Below, piece after piece: positions 1 to 6,808 of a stretch of 10,601 nucleotides of DNA (positions are counted from its first letter, which is position 1; the number at the start of each line of letters is the position of its first letter). The notes under the pieces are model-generated. The model had not been told where the DNA came from, ran no database searches, and saw nothing but the letters and a program-made list of their open reading frames with translations. Source of the DNA: Sedimenticola sp. (GTDB lineage: Bacteria > Pseudomonadota > Gammaproteobacteria > Chromatiales > Chromatiaceae); the NCBI GenBank assembly GCA_027023915.1, contig JALVUB010000061.1, positions 1-10,601 of the forward strand, in the 5' to 3' direction. The translations under genes were made by a program, and so were the position numbers.

Positions 1-360
1 ATTCATGCGCGGGTCCGAAGCGCCATACACCACCCGAGCCACCCGCGCATGAATGATGGCGCCGGCGCACATGGGACAGGGTTCCAGGGTGACGTAGAGG
101 GTGGTGCCGGGAAGCCGGTAGTTGCCCAGCCGCCGCGCCGCGTCGCGCAACGCCACGATCTCGGCGTGGGCGGTGGGGTCCTGCCCGCCGATGGGCCTGT
201 TCCACCCCTCCCCCATGATCTCTCCCTCGAGCACCACCAGCGCGCCCACGGGCACCTCGCCTTCCGCCTCGGCGCGGCGGGCCAGCGCCAGCGCCTGCTG
301 CATGAACCTTTCGTCTTGACGCTCCATCCCCATCCCGTCAATCCCGGATGAAAGCGCCAT
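1..360 (-). CDS. tadA: tRNA-specific adenosine deaminase TadA (N-terminal part, runs off the window)
   Basis: Converts A34 to inosine in the anticodon wobble position of tRNA-Arg(ACG), using zinc, in the cytoplasm. About 120 codons are visible and the C-terminus lies outside the window. Seen directly: the zinc and catalytic motif HAEI (in DPTAHAEIVALRDAA), then the second zinc motif PCPMCAGA (in YVTLEPCPMCAGAIIHARV), then VVYGASDP. The order and spacing match the CDA/TadA fold, and the wording GEGWNRPIG...DPTAHAEI is typical of proteobacterial TadA rather than guanine or cytidine deaminases. The start is uncertain: in-frame ATGs lie at 360, 333 and 327, none with a strong Shine-Dalgarno. Homologues usually have only a few residues before the DERFMQQAL-type helix, so 333 or 327 is also plausible. 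The gene points away from the tRNA gene on its right. Confidence 0.93.
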   Translation of the reverse strand, partial: MALSSGIDGMGMERQDERFMQQALALARRAEAEGEVPVGALVVLEGEIMGEGWNRPIGGQDPTAHAEIVALRDAARRLGNYRLPGTTLYVTLEPCPMCAGAIIHARVARVVYGASDPRMN

Positions 361-367
361 TTTGCCC

Positions 368-396
368 TTGACAGAAGGCTGAAAGAAAGTGAAACT
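368..396 (+). promoter_or_regulatory. Putative sigma70-type promoter of the tRNA-Val gene
   Basis: A perfect consensus -35 hexamer TTGACA lies at 368-373. At the right distance there is only a weak -10 (GAAACT at 391-396, spacer 17). The stretch between the -10 and the tRNA is C/G-rich (GCCCGCCCACCC), like the GC-rich discriminators of stringently controlled stable-RNA promoters. The -35 is seen in the sequence; the rest is inference. Confidence 0.45.
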
Positions 397-414
397 GCCC
401 GCCCACCCAAAACA

Positions 415-489
415 GGGCGATTAGCTCAGTGGGAGAGCACTGTCTTCACACGGCAGGGGTCGCTGGTTCGAACCCAGCATCGCCCACCA
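415..489 (+). tRNA. tRNA-Val (anticodon CAC), 3' CCA encoded
   Basis: The cloverleaf folds completely by hand. The 7-bp acceptor stem pairs 415-421 with 479-485. The D stem pairs 424-427 with 435-438. The anticodon stem pairs 440-444 with 452-456, including one T-G pair, and has the loop TTCACAC. The T arm pairs 462-466 with 474-478 and has the loop TTCGAAC. The anticodon at 447-449 is CAC, which reads GUG (valine). The discriminator base is A486 and the CCA end is genomically encoded at 487-489. It is a single-copy transcription unit here, with a consensus -35 upstream and a hairpin terminator directly downstream. Confidence 0.95.
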
Positions 490-492
490 GTT

Positions 493-519
493 AAAAAACC
501 GCCGTCCGGCGGTTTTTTT
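493..519. terminator. Bidirectional rho-independent terminator between tRNA-Val and the hydrolase operon
   Basis: A 6-bp GC-rich stem (ACCGCC at 498-503 with GGCGGT at 508-513) has a 4-nt loop. An A-tract (493-498) precedes it and a T-tract (513-519) follows it, so it works on either strand. On the plus strand it ends the tRNA transcript. On the minus strand it lies about 40 bp after the stop codon of the serine hydrolase gene, the last gene of the operon. Confidence 0.88.
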
Positions 520-560
520 GTCGCGCCATCCATGGCGGCGGATGTCCCGTTTGAAGGCGC

Positions 561-1859
561 CTATATCTTGCCCGCAATGGCCCGAATGGCGCTGATCTTC
601 GACCAGAAATGCTTGTTGCCAGGCGCCGCCGCGCCCGGTTGCGACGAGAACATGGCCACGACCAGGTTGGCGGCGCGATTGATGTAGATCACCTGGCCAT
701 GAATACCCACGGCCATGTATTCGCCCTTCTTCTCATCGAGAACCCACCACATGTTCCTGTAGGCGACATAGGGCGTGGACCGGTATTTCGGATTCTTGCG
801 CATTTTCCGCCTGTCCTTGTCGCTGATCTCCAGCGTCTGGTCGATCCATTTGGCAGGCAGTATCTGTTTTCCCCGGAAGCTTCCCCTGTGCAGAATCAAG
901 TCACCGAACCGGGCGGCATCGCGCAGGGTGGAAACGAAGCCACCTCCCGCTGTCACCATGTAGGCGCGGTCAACCACCCAGGACGCGTCATGCTCGGTCT
1001 CCAGCTTTGCCCAGATGTTCTCGCGCACGAAACGATCGACGGGCATGCCGGAAACGCGGGCAACCAACCAGCCCAGCATATCGGTGTTGGGCGAGTTGTA
1101 ATCGAACGCCTCGCCAGGCTTTACACCAGGGTCCGGCTTGACGAATCTGGCAACAAAATCATGAATGCCATATACCTGCGTCGATCCAGGCTGAACATCC
1201 TGGGCGCCTGGGAAAAACGCCAGCCCCAGCGCGGGACCATAATACTTTACGAAGTCCGAGTCGGGGTCCGTGTAATTCTCCTTTGGCAGCGTGCCGGTAC
1301 TGTGGTTGAGCACATTTTGTATGGTGACCCTTTCATACGCGGTTCCCTTCAGCTCCGGTATGTATTTTGCCGGCGAATCCTCCAGCTTCACCTTGCCCTG
1401 CGCCACCAGGATGCCAAACGCGGAACTGGTGAGCGATTTGGTCGCCGAGAACCAGATATGGCTGTAATCCCTCGACAAGCCATTGAAATATTTTTCATAG
1501 ACGATCGCGCCGTCCTTCAGCACCAGGAAACCGTCGGCATGATTTTCCGCAAGAATCTGATCGACCGTGCGGCTTTTCCCCTCGGCGTCCTTTACCTCGA
1601 TCCCGCCAATGGCCGGATTGGGCTTTTCCGGATAACGGTAGATGTCCCCTGCTCTTGGCACCATCACCATATGAAGGGGCGCGCCGATGTTGCGGAAGGC
1701 CCAGGTCGAATAGGGCCAGGTACGGTAGTTCTTGTAGGTGACCTGCTCTTCGGCCTTGGGCGGGACAGTGGTCATCACCTTTGTGACAGATGCGTTGACC
1801 ACGCCCGCCCAAAGTAACATCAGAAGGATTGACGCTGTCTGAAAGACTGGATGTTTCAT
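561..1859 (-). CDS. Exported serine hydrolase, beta-lactamase class C / NylB-like (6-aminohexanoate-dimer hydrolase type)
   Basis: Probable periplasmic serine hydrolase of 432 aa acting on amides, esters or lactams. Residues 1-23 form a Sec signal peptide ending VNA. The catalytic SxxK motif is S138-A-T-K141 (in WFSATKSLTSS). The second motif is Y254-N-S, in FDYNSPNTDMLGWL. The third element is GIHGQ around H387-G388, replacing the KTG of true beta-lactamases. The blocks TEHDASWVVD, AGGGFVSTLRDAARFGDL, NMWWV and GIHGQVIYI resemble the 6-aminohexanoate-dimer hydrolase/EstB-like branch rather than AmpC. It starts 6 bp after the stop of the preceding amidohydrolase gene, and its GAGGGG Shine-Dalgarno overlaps that stop codon, so translational coupling is likely. 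As the last gene of an exported hydrolase operon it probably performs a late hydrolytic step. The substrate is unknown. Confidence 0.85.
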   Translation of the reverse strand: MKHPVFQTASILLMLLWAGVVNASVTKVMTTVPPKAEEQVTYKNYRTWPYSTWAFRNIGAPLHMVMVPRAGDIYRYPEKPNPAIGGIEVKDAEGKSRTVDQILAENHADGFLVLKDGAIVYEKYFNGLSRDYSHIWFSATKSLTSSAFGILVAQGKVKLEDSPAKYIPELKGTAYERVTIQNVLNHSTGTLPKENYTDPDSDFVKYYGPALGLAFFPGAQDVQPGSTQVYGIHDFVARFVKPDPGVKPGEAFDYNSPNTDMLGWLVARVSGMPVDRFVRENIWAKLETEHDASWVVDRAYMVTAGGGFVSTLRDAARFGDLILHRGSFRGKQILPAKWIDQTLEISDKDRRKMRKNPKYRSTPYVAYRNMWWVLDEKKGEYMAVGIHGQVIYINRAANLVVAMFSSQPGAAAPGNKHFWSKISAIRAIAGKI

Positions 1860-1865
1860 TCCTAT

Positions 1866-3794
1866 CTACCCCTCGTATCGATAAACACTGATCCCTTCCT
1901 TTATCGTCTCAAGCACCTTGATGTCCCTGATCTTCATGGGATCGATGCGGAGAGGGTCGGCATCGAGAACCACCATATCGGCCAGCTTGCCCTTCTCCAG
2001 GGTACCCTTGCGATCCTCCTCGAAGTTCTGCCAGGCCGCGTCGATGGTAATGGCGCGGAACGCCTCATAGGGCGAGATGCGTTCCTGCGACCCCAGGGGC
2101 TTGCCGCTGGAGGTGATCCGGTTGATCGCCGACCAGGCGACCGTGAGCATGTCGATGCCCGCCACCGGGGCATCGTGATGCAGCGTCACCTTCAGGCCAC
2201 GATCGAGGGCCGAGCGTGACGGGTCGATGCGTGCCGCACGCTCCGGCCCGAGGAAGATGTCTCGGTGGCGGTCGCCCCAGTAGTAAACATGGATCGGGAA
2301 GAAGGAGGGAGTAAGGCCGTATTTCGCGGCATCCTCGAGCTGATCGTCACGCATCATCTGCGCATGGATGATAGTGGTGCGCAAATCCTTTTTCGGCTGC
2401 CCGCCCCTGACCGCCTTGATCGCATCCAGCAGCATGTCGGTGGCGGCATCGCCGTTGGTATGTGCCTGGATCTGGATATCGTGCGCATCACAGCGGGCCA
2501 CCCACTCCTTGACCTGCTCGGCGGTCATGTTCGAGTAGCCCCGGTGCCCGTGCTTCTCCGGAATGACCTCCTTGACCTTTTTCGTTACCTGTTTGTCGAC
2601 AAAAAGACACTCCGCCTCTTCGGCGTCACACTTGTCGCCCACCACCGTGGCGCCAGGCGGCTGCACATGGTACGGCTTGGTCAGATAGGCGGTATAGCCC
2701 TGGATTGAGCCATCCAGCATCAGTTTGATGCCCCCGATCATCACCCTGGCCGGCTTGCGCTTCTGTTTCACGACACGCTCGAAGGTAGCCTCGTCGACCG
2801 ACTTGAATACCGGCCAGGTCACCACGTCGATGGGCATGCGCCCGTCCTTGTGCATCTGGGTGAGCAGTTCCCAGGTACCAGGCAGGGTCGCGGCATCCTG
2901 TGCCGTGGTGATCCCCGCCGCCGCGTAGCGCTTCATCCCCTCCTCGAACAGATCCATGGTCTCCTCGGCGCTGGGCATGGGGACATGCTCGAGGGTCTGC
3001 AGCCAGGCGAATTCCTCGAGCACCCCATTGGGTTCGTTGGAATTGGGCCGGCGCTGGATCTTGCCGCCCTTGGGATCCTTGGTGTTGGCGTCGATGCCGA
3101 GCACCTCCAGCGCCTTTGAGTTGTAGGCCGCCAAGTGTGCGGAAATATGGACGATCAATATGGGGTGCTCGGTGGAGACCTTGTCGAGATCGTCGCGCGT
3201 GGGGTGGCGCTTCTCCTCGATGGCGGTGTCGTCATAGCCCCAGCCGATCACCCAGTCGCCCGGTTTTACCTGGTGCTTGCCGATGTAGTCGCGCAGGATG
3301 TTCTGTATGTCCGTGATCGAGCCCGCCTTGCCGATGGGCTTGGGATCGAGATTGGCGGTGGCGAACTTGAGAGACTGGACACTCACATGGGAGTGAGGGT
3401 CGTAGAACCCCGGCATCAGTGTCTTGCCCTTGAGATCGATCAGCCGGGTCTCTTTCGACCGGAACGCCTCCATCTCCCCGCGGGTGCCGGTTGCCAGGAT
3501 ATGGCCCTGGTGCACGGCCAGGGCTTCCACACGCTCCTGTTCGGAGCGCATGGTGATGATGGTGCCGCCGTAGTAGATTGCGTCCGCCTTGGCGTCCTTC
3601 GGCGGCTCATGGGGCGCGGCCAGCAGGTCACTGCCAAGGGGGGCGAAGGCCAGGATTCCGCCCAGCGCGCCGGCCCCCTTGAGAAAGCGTCTCCGGGAAA
3701 GCTCCACCGCCGCATTGTCGATCATGCGGGTGAAGAAATCGGGACGGCAGCCGCAGCCTTCGCCATGACGGTGTTCATGATCCTTGTCAGTCAT
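1866..3794 (-). CDS. Tat-exported amidohydrolase, YtcJ/NfdA-like (amidohydrolase 3 family)
   Basis: Metal-dependent hydrolase of 642 aa with a TIM-barrel fold. The twin-arginine motif SRRRFLK is at 33-39, followed by a hydrophobic stretch to about 60, so it should be exported folded, with its metal. Metal-site candidates are H134-S-H136 (DPHSH), K357 (GGIKLMLDGS), H445 (QAHTNGD), H477 (IIHAQ) and D541 (HHDAP). The composite beta domain closes at the C-terminus (GTLEKGKLADMVVLDADP). Two oddities are a His/Cys-rich extreme N-terminus (H6, H8, H10, C14, C16) ahead of the Tat motif, and about 30 extra residues with C389 and C396 compared with the neighbouring paralogue. The start is supported by GAGGAAAG upstream. 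It lies 34 bp downstream of the paralogue, with which it shares the C-terminal phrase IKVLETIKEG. Family members cleave N-substituted formamides and related amides; the substrate here is unknown. Confidence 0.88.
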   Translation of the reverse strand: MTDKDHEHRHGEGCGCRPDFFTRMIDNAAVELSRRRFLKGAGALGGILAFAPLGSDLLAAPHEPPKDAKADAIYYGGTIITMRSEQERVEALAVHQGHILATGTRGEMEAFRSKETRLIDLKGKTLMPGFYDPHSHVSVQSLKFATANLDPKPIGKAGSITDIQNILRDYIGKHQVKPGDWVIGWGYDDTAIEEKRHPTRDDLDKVSTEHPILIVHISAHLAAYNSKALEVLGIDANTKDPKGGKIQRRPNSNEPNGVLEEFAWLQTLEHVPMPSAEETMDLFEEGMKRYAAAGITTAQDAATLPGTWELLTQMHKDGRMPIDVVTWPVFKSVDEATFERVVKQKRKPARVMIGGIKLMLDGSIQGYTAYLTKPYHVQPPGATVVGDKCDAEEAECLFVDKQVTKKVKEVIPEKHGHRGYSNMTAEQVKEWVARCDAHDIQIQAHTNGDAATDMLLDAIKAVRGGQPKKDLRTTIIHAQMMRDDQLEDAAKYGLTPSFFPIHVYYWGDRHRDIFLGPERAARIDPSRSALDRGLKVTLHHDAPVAGIDMLTVAWSAINRITSSGKPLGSQERISPYEAFRAITIDAAWQNFEEDRKGTLEKGKLADMVVLDADPLRIDPMKIRDIKVLETIKEGISVYRYEG

Positions 3795-3828
3795 TGCTCT
3801 TTCCTCATATCAATGTGCAAAGCGGGCA

Positions 3829-5523
3829 TCAGCCCTGGCTGGCTGAATAGACGCTGTTGCCTTCCTTGATGGTTTCCAGCACCTTGATCTCCTTGATCTT
3901 CATCGGATCGACGGTCAGCGGGTTGTCCGACAGCACCACGAAGTCGGCCAGCTTGCCCGGCTCGATGCTGCCCTTCTCCTTCTCTTCGAACAGTTGGTAG
4001 GCTGCGTTGATGGTGCTGGCCTTGAGCGCCTGCATCACCGTCAGGCGCTCATCCGGCCCCAGCACCCTGCCGCTGCGGGTGACGCGGTTGACCGCGATCC
4101 AGATCAGCATGAGCTGGTCCGGGGGATGAATGGGCGAGTCGTGATGGATGGTCACACTCAGGCCTTTCTTCCAGGCGGTTTGGGCCGGGCAGATCTTCTC
4201 GGCCCGCTCGGGGCCGAAGGTCTCCTTGCGGTGGAAATCGCCAAAATAATAGACATGGGTGGTCTGGAAAGTGGCGGTGACACCCAGCGCTTTCGCCTTG
4301 TCCATCTGCTCGGGATGGAAGAGCTGAAGGTGGATCAGCTGGGTGCGGCGCTCCTTGCCCGGGTACTTCTTCTCGGCCACCTCAATGGCGTGCAGCGCCT
4401 GGTCCACGGCGGCATCCCCCAGAGCATGGATGAAGGTCTGCCAACCCTTCTGATAGAAATGGCTCACCCTTTCGTCCACATCCGCCTGATTGGGAAAAAA
4501 GGGCACGCCGCGAAAGTCCTTTTCACCTTTGTGCTGCCTGTAGTAGGGCTCGCGCAGGTAGGCGGAACGGCCCGGCGAACCCCCATCCAGGACCAGCTTG
4601 ACGCCGCCCAGGCGGAAGTGGTTCCTGTAATGCCTGTCCCGGTCGTAATTGGCCAGCAGCTTGTCGGCGAACTTCTCGTAGGGCATGCCGACAACGTCAA
4701 TCTTCAGATCACCGTCGCGGCCCAGGTGGCGGTAGGCATCGATCATCTCCTGATCGGTGATGGCCGCATCCTGGGCGGTGGTGAAACCGTGGGCCATGTA
4801 GAGCGCCAGGGCCTTCTCCAGGCGCTCCTTCTTCTGCTCATAGGTGGCGGCGAACACCTTGAGCTTGATGGGAATCCAGGCGGTTTCCTGCACGATGCCG
4901 TTTGGTGTCTTGCCGTCGGCCTCGCGGAGAATCCTGCCACCCTCGGGATCGGGGGTGCTTGCATCGTAGCCGACCATCTCCAGGGCCTTGGAGTTGAGCA
5001 CCGCCTGGTGACCCGAGAAATGGATCAGGACGATGGGGATGTCCTTGCTGATCTCGTCCAGGTCACGCCGGGTGGGATGACGCTGCTCCCTGAGCTGGCT
5101 GTGGTCATAGCCCATGCCCACCAGCGGTTCACCCGCTTTGAGAGGATGCTCCTTCATCCAGCGCCGGAATTCGGCCTTGATGTCTTCGATGCTGCCGATG
5201 GGGCCCGCCGGTTTGGGGCTCATGTTGGCGAAGGCGAGCGTACCCCCGGTGAGACTCACGTGACTGTGGCTGTCGATGAAGCCCGGCATCAGGGTATGAC
5301 CATGAAGATCGATGGTCTCCGCATTGTCACCGGCTTTTTTCAGCACCTCGCTTCTGCCCCCAACCGCGAGGATTCTGCCGTCCTTGACCGCTACCGCCTC
5401 CGCCCGCGGCATGGCGTCGTTCATGGTGAGAATGGTGCCGTTGGTGTACACCTTCACGGATGCGCCGCCAGCCGTCGCGACGGAGCTTACCAGCATCAGC
5501 AGTGCATAAAACAAGTGTTTCAT
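3829..5523 (-). CDS. Sec-exported amidohydrolase, YtcJ/NfdA-like (amidohydrolase 3 family)
   Basis: Metal-dependent hydrolase of 564 aa and paralogue of the next gene in the operon. A short Sec signal peptide (MKHLFYALLMLVSSVATAGG) replaces the Tat signal of its partner. An N-terminal beta-sandwich segment (VYTNGTILTMND) is followed by a TIM barrel with H86-S-H88 (DSHSH), K309 (GGVKLVLDGG), H366 (IHALGD), H398 (LIHLQ) and D462 (HHDSP), then the closing segment GSIEPGKLADFVVLSDNP. The metal ligands expected for this family are all present, so it should be active. It starts 12 bp after the stop of the barrel-protein gene, with only an AGGGA-like Shine-Dalgarno rather far upstream, so translation may depend on coupling. 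It probably hydrolyses an amide, formamide or lactam in the periplasm; the exact substrate cannot be deduced. Confidence 0.88.
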   Translation of the reverse strand: MKHLFYALLMLVSSVATAGGASVKVYTNGTILTMNDAMPRAEAVAVKDGRILAVGGRSEVLKKAGDNAETIDLHGHTLMPGFIDSHSHVSLTGGTLAFANMSPKPAGPIGSIEDIKAEFRRWMKEHPLKAGEPLVGMGYDHSQLREQRHPTRRDLDEISKDIPIVLIHFSGHQAVLNSKALEMVGYDASTPDPEGGRILREADGKTPNGIVQETAWIPIKLKVFAATYEQKKERLEKALALYMAHGFTTAQDAAITDQEMIDAYRHLGRDGDLKIDVVGMPYEKFADKLLANYDRDRHYRNHFRLGGVKLVLDGGSPGRSAYLREPYYRQHKGEKDFRGVPFFPNQADVDERVSHFYQKGWQTFIHALGDAAVDQALHAIEVAEKKYPGKERRTQLIHLQLFHPEQMDKAKALGVTATFQTTHVYYFGDFHRKETFGPERAEKICPAQTAWKKGLSVTIHHDSPIHPPDQLMLIWIAVNRVTRSGRVLGPDERLTVMQALKASTINAAYQLFEEKEKGSIEPGKLADFVVLSDNPLTVDPMKIKEIKVLETIKEGNSVYSASQG

Positions 5524-5535
5524 GATGGCAGTCCC

Positions 5536-6390
5536 TTAAAAATATTGCTCGATACGAAACAGATAGGCCTGTCGGCCACGGGGATCGAAACCTCCGTTAT
5601 GGCTGTAGCCGCGCAGATTCTTGTCGAACGGATAAAAAGCCAGTAGCCGCCAGAGCAGCGTGGGAGTGATCTTGCCGCCCGTAACCAGTCGAAGCTGCCC
5701 GCCACCAGCATCCAGCTTTCCGAGATCACCCCAAAAATACCGGGTGTATTGCGGCCAGATGTTGATAAAGGCGCCATCCCAGTAATCCATTTTGATGCTC
5801 AACAAGGGCGAGAAGTTGAGCCCACCGCCGTTGTAGTGACCGAAATGTTTGTCCCAACTGTTCATCACCATGACGATGGGATAGATGTCCATGCCGTTAC
5901 CCAGCGCAAAGGCGGGAGAACCGCCAAGGCCCAGCAGATTCTGGCCATCGGTACCGGGCAGAGAACCGGCGATGTTGAGCTGAAATGAGCTGCCCCAGCC
6001 TCGATACCCTTTGTCAACCTTATCCATCCGGAACAGGTGAAAGTGGCGAATATCGATGTTCGTCCAACCATATTGCCTGGTGGCGCTCTGGTAGCCATAA
6101 CCCCCTTCAACCGAGATCATGTCCTTTACACCGAGCCCCATGGAGAGCGAAAACTGTAGCTCCTTCACATTGCTGCCATCCACATACTGCGTGTACTTCG
6201 GACCAAGTCCGATGAAGGTAACGATGCGGGTTGGATCTGAAGCGTCGATTTTCTGTTTTTCGCCACCCTGACCCGAAGCCAACGCCGAGCCAGCAAACAG
6301 GTACGGGACAAGCAGCACAAGGAACAGAAGCGCGATCACTCTCGCTGGCCTCGAGCAACCCGACCCACCAAATTTCGTATTGATAGACAT
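5536..6390 (-). CDS. Putative outer-membrane beta-barrel protein (porin/transporter-like), first gene of the hydrolase operon
   Basis: Protein of 284 aa with a Sec signal peptide (positively charged start, hydrophobic core about 19-37, probable cleavage after ALA38). The mature part has many alternating aromatic/Gly-rich strands (such as GGGLNFSPLLSIKMDYWDG and FINIWPQYTRYFWGDL) and ends RIEQYF. A terminal Phe is the usual BAM-recognition signal of outer-membrane barrels. An in-frame extension to 6528 is open, but ATG 6390 is preferred because AGGAGG sits 9 nt upstream and the signal peptide begins there. The general architecture recalls the small porin-like proteins often paired with catabolic operons, but I do not recognise the exact family. 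Leading the operon, it would bring the substrate into the periplasm where the three downstream hydrolases act. Confidence 0.72.
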   Translation of the reverse strand: MSINTKFGGSGCSRPARVIALLFLVLLVPYLFAGSALASGQGGEKQKIDASDPTRIVTFIGLGPKYTQYVDGSNVKELQFSLSMGLGVKDMISVEGGYGYQSATRQYGWTNIDIRHFHLFRMDKVDKGYRGWGSSFQLNIAGSLPGTDGQNLLGLGGSPAFALGNGMDIYPIVMVMNSWDKHFGHYNGGGLNFSPLLSIKMDYWDGAFINIWPQYTRYFWGDLGKLDAGGGQLRLVTGGKITPTLLWRLLAFYPFDKNLRGYSHNGGFDPRGRQAYLFRIEQYF

Positions 6391-6399
6391 GATGTTTCC

Positions 6400-6405
6400 C
6401 CTCCT
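6400..6405 (-). promoter_or_regulatory. Consensus Shine-Dalgarno AGGAGG deciding the start of the barrel gene
   Basis: AGGAGG on the minus strand with a 9-nt spacer to ATG 6390. It fixes the start at 6390 rather than at the longer in-frame ATG at 6528. Only one base separates it from the end of the inverted-repeat element at 6407-6560. Confidence 0.8.
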
Positions 6406-6406
6406 G

Positions 6407-6560
6407 GGAACCTCTGATTTAATCCTGGACGAAGCAGATTGTTCTCCTCCGGTTCGAGTACAAGGCGAAGTTCGCAACCAATAGCAAGGCAAGAACTTCA
6501 ACGCAGTAATCGGACCGGACGGGGACAAGATGCGAGTTCATGGATTAAATCAGAGGTTCC
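6407..6560. mobile_element. MITE-like element with perfect 19-bp terminal inverted repeats
   Basis: GGAACCTCTGATTTAATCC at 6407-6425 is the exact reverse complement of 6542-6560, giving a 154-bp unit with no complete gene inside. Inside are imperfect direct repeats with a 24-bp step (CAAGGCGAAGTTC at 6461 and CAAGGCAAGAACTTC at 6485). The 7-mers GAAGTTC (6467-6473) and GAACTTC (6493-6499) form a further inverted pair. The size, absence of a transposase and perfect ends fit a non-autonomous miniature inverted-repeat transposable element. The GGAACCTCTG ends remind me of IS5-type elements, but this is from memory and unverified. No clear target-site duplication is visible. The element sits between the AraC-type regulator and the operon it probably controls. 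Confidence 0.72.
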
Positions 6561-6808
6561 GCTATGATTGGTATGGAAAATGCCGGCAAAACCGATCGCG
6601 CTGGCGATTGATTATTGAGCGACCGCAAACCGCGTTTACGACGCGGCGTGCTCTGGTAAAGCTCATAAGGTGGCTTTATTACTGGAATCCATACAGACCT
6701 CCATGCCAGCTGCAATGACTGTATGAAAAAGAGCAGCTTCCTGTATATCCAGATTGTGACAATTTCCCGGTCTTCACCAGAAAATTTGAATTCGGAAAAA
6801 GGACCGGC
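6561..6808. promoter_or_regulatory. Probable control region of the hydrolase operon, with clustered CTGTAT motifs and a palindrome
   Basis: Gene-free stretch between the regulator's stop and the inverted-repeat element, more AT-rich than the flanks. CTGTAT occurs at 6719-6724 and 6741-6746, a 22-bp step (two helical turns), and its complement ATACAG at 6691-6696. Extended to seven bases, CATACAG (6690-6696) and CTGTATG (6719-6725) form an inverted pair. ATTGTGACAAT at 6753-6763 is a perfect palindrome around a central G. Spacing by whole helical turns is what AraC-type proteins use for half-sites. A possible minus-strand promoter is TTGCAG (6713-6708), a 16-bp spacer, then TATGGA (6691-6686). 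The motifs are seen; their use as operator and promoter is inference. Confidence 0.4.

Noticed and set aside
1..360. Cytidine or guanine deaminase instead of TadA
   Set aside because: The HAE and PCxxC motifs are shared by the superfamily, but the surrounding GEGWNRPIG and DPTAHAEI wording is that of TadA.
3994..5646. Long plus-strand open frame (550 codons) opposite the Sec-type amidohydrolase and the barrel gene
   Set aside because: It lies antisense to a protein with complete catalytic motifs, shows no recognisable domain, and is explained by the codon bias of the opposite strand. The same applies to 609-1817, 3135-3869 and 2265-2708 on the plus strand.
6391..6528. N-terminal extension of the barrel protein up to an ATG at 6528
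   Set aside because: The extra residues are translated through the inverted-repeat element, have no homology-like pattern, and would bury the signal peptide. AGGAGG supports 6390.
6407..6560. A complete insertion sequence with a transposase
   Set aside because: Only 154 bp separate the outer edges of the repeats, and no transposase-like frame is present inside or nearby.
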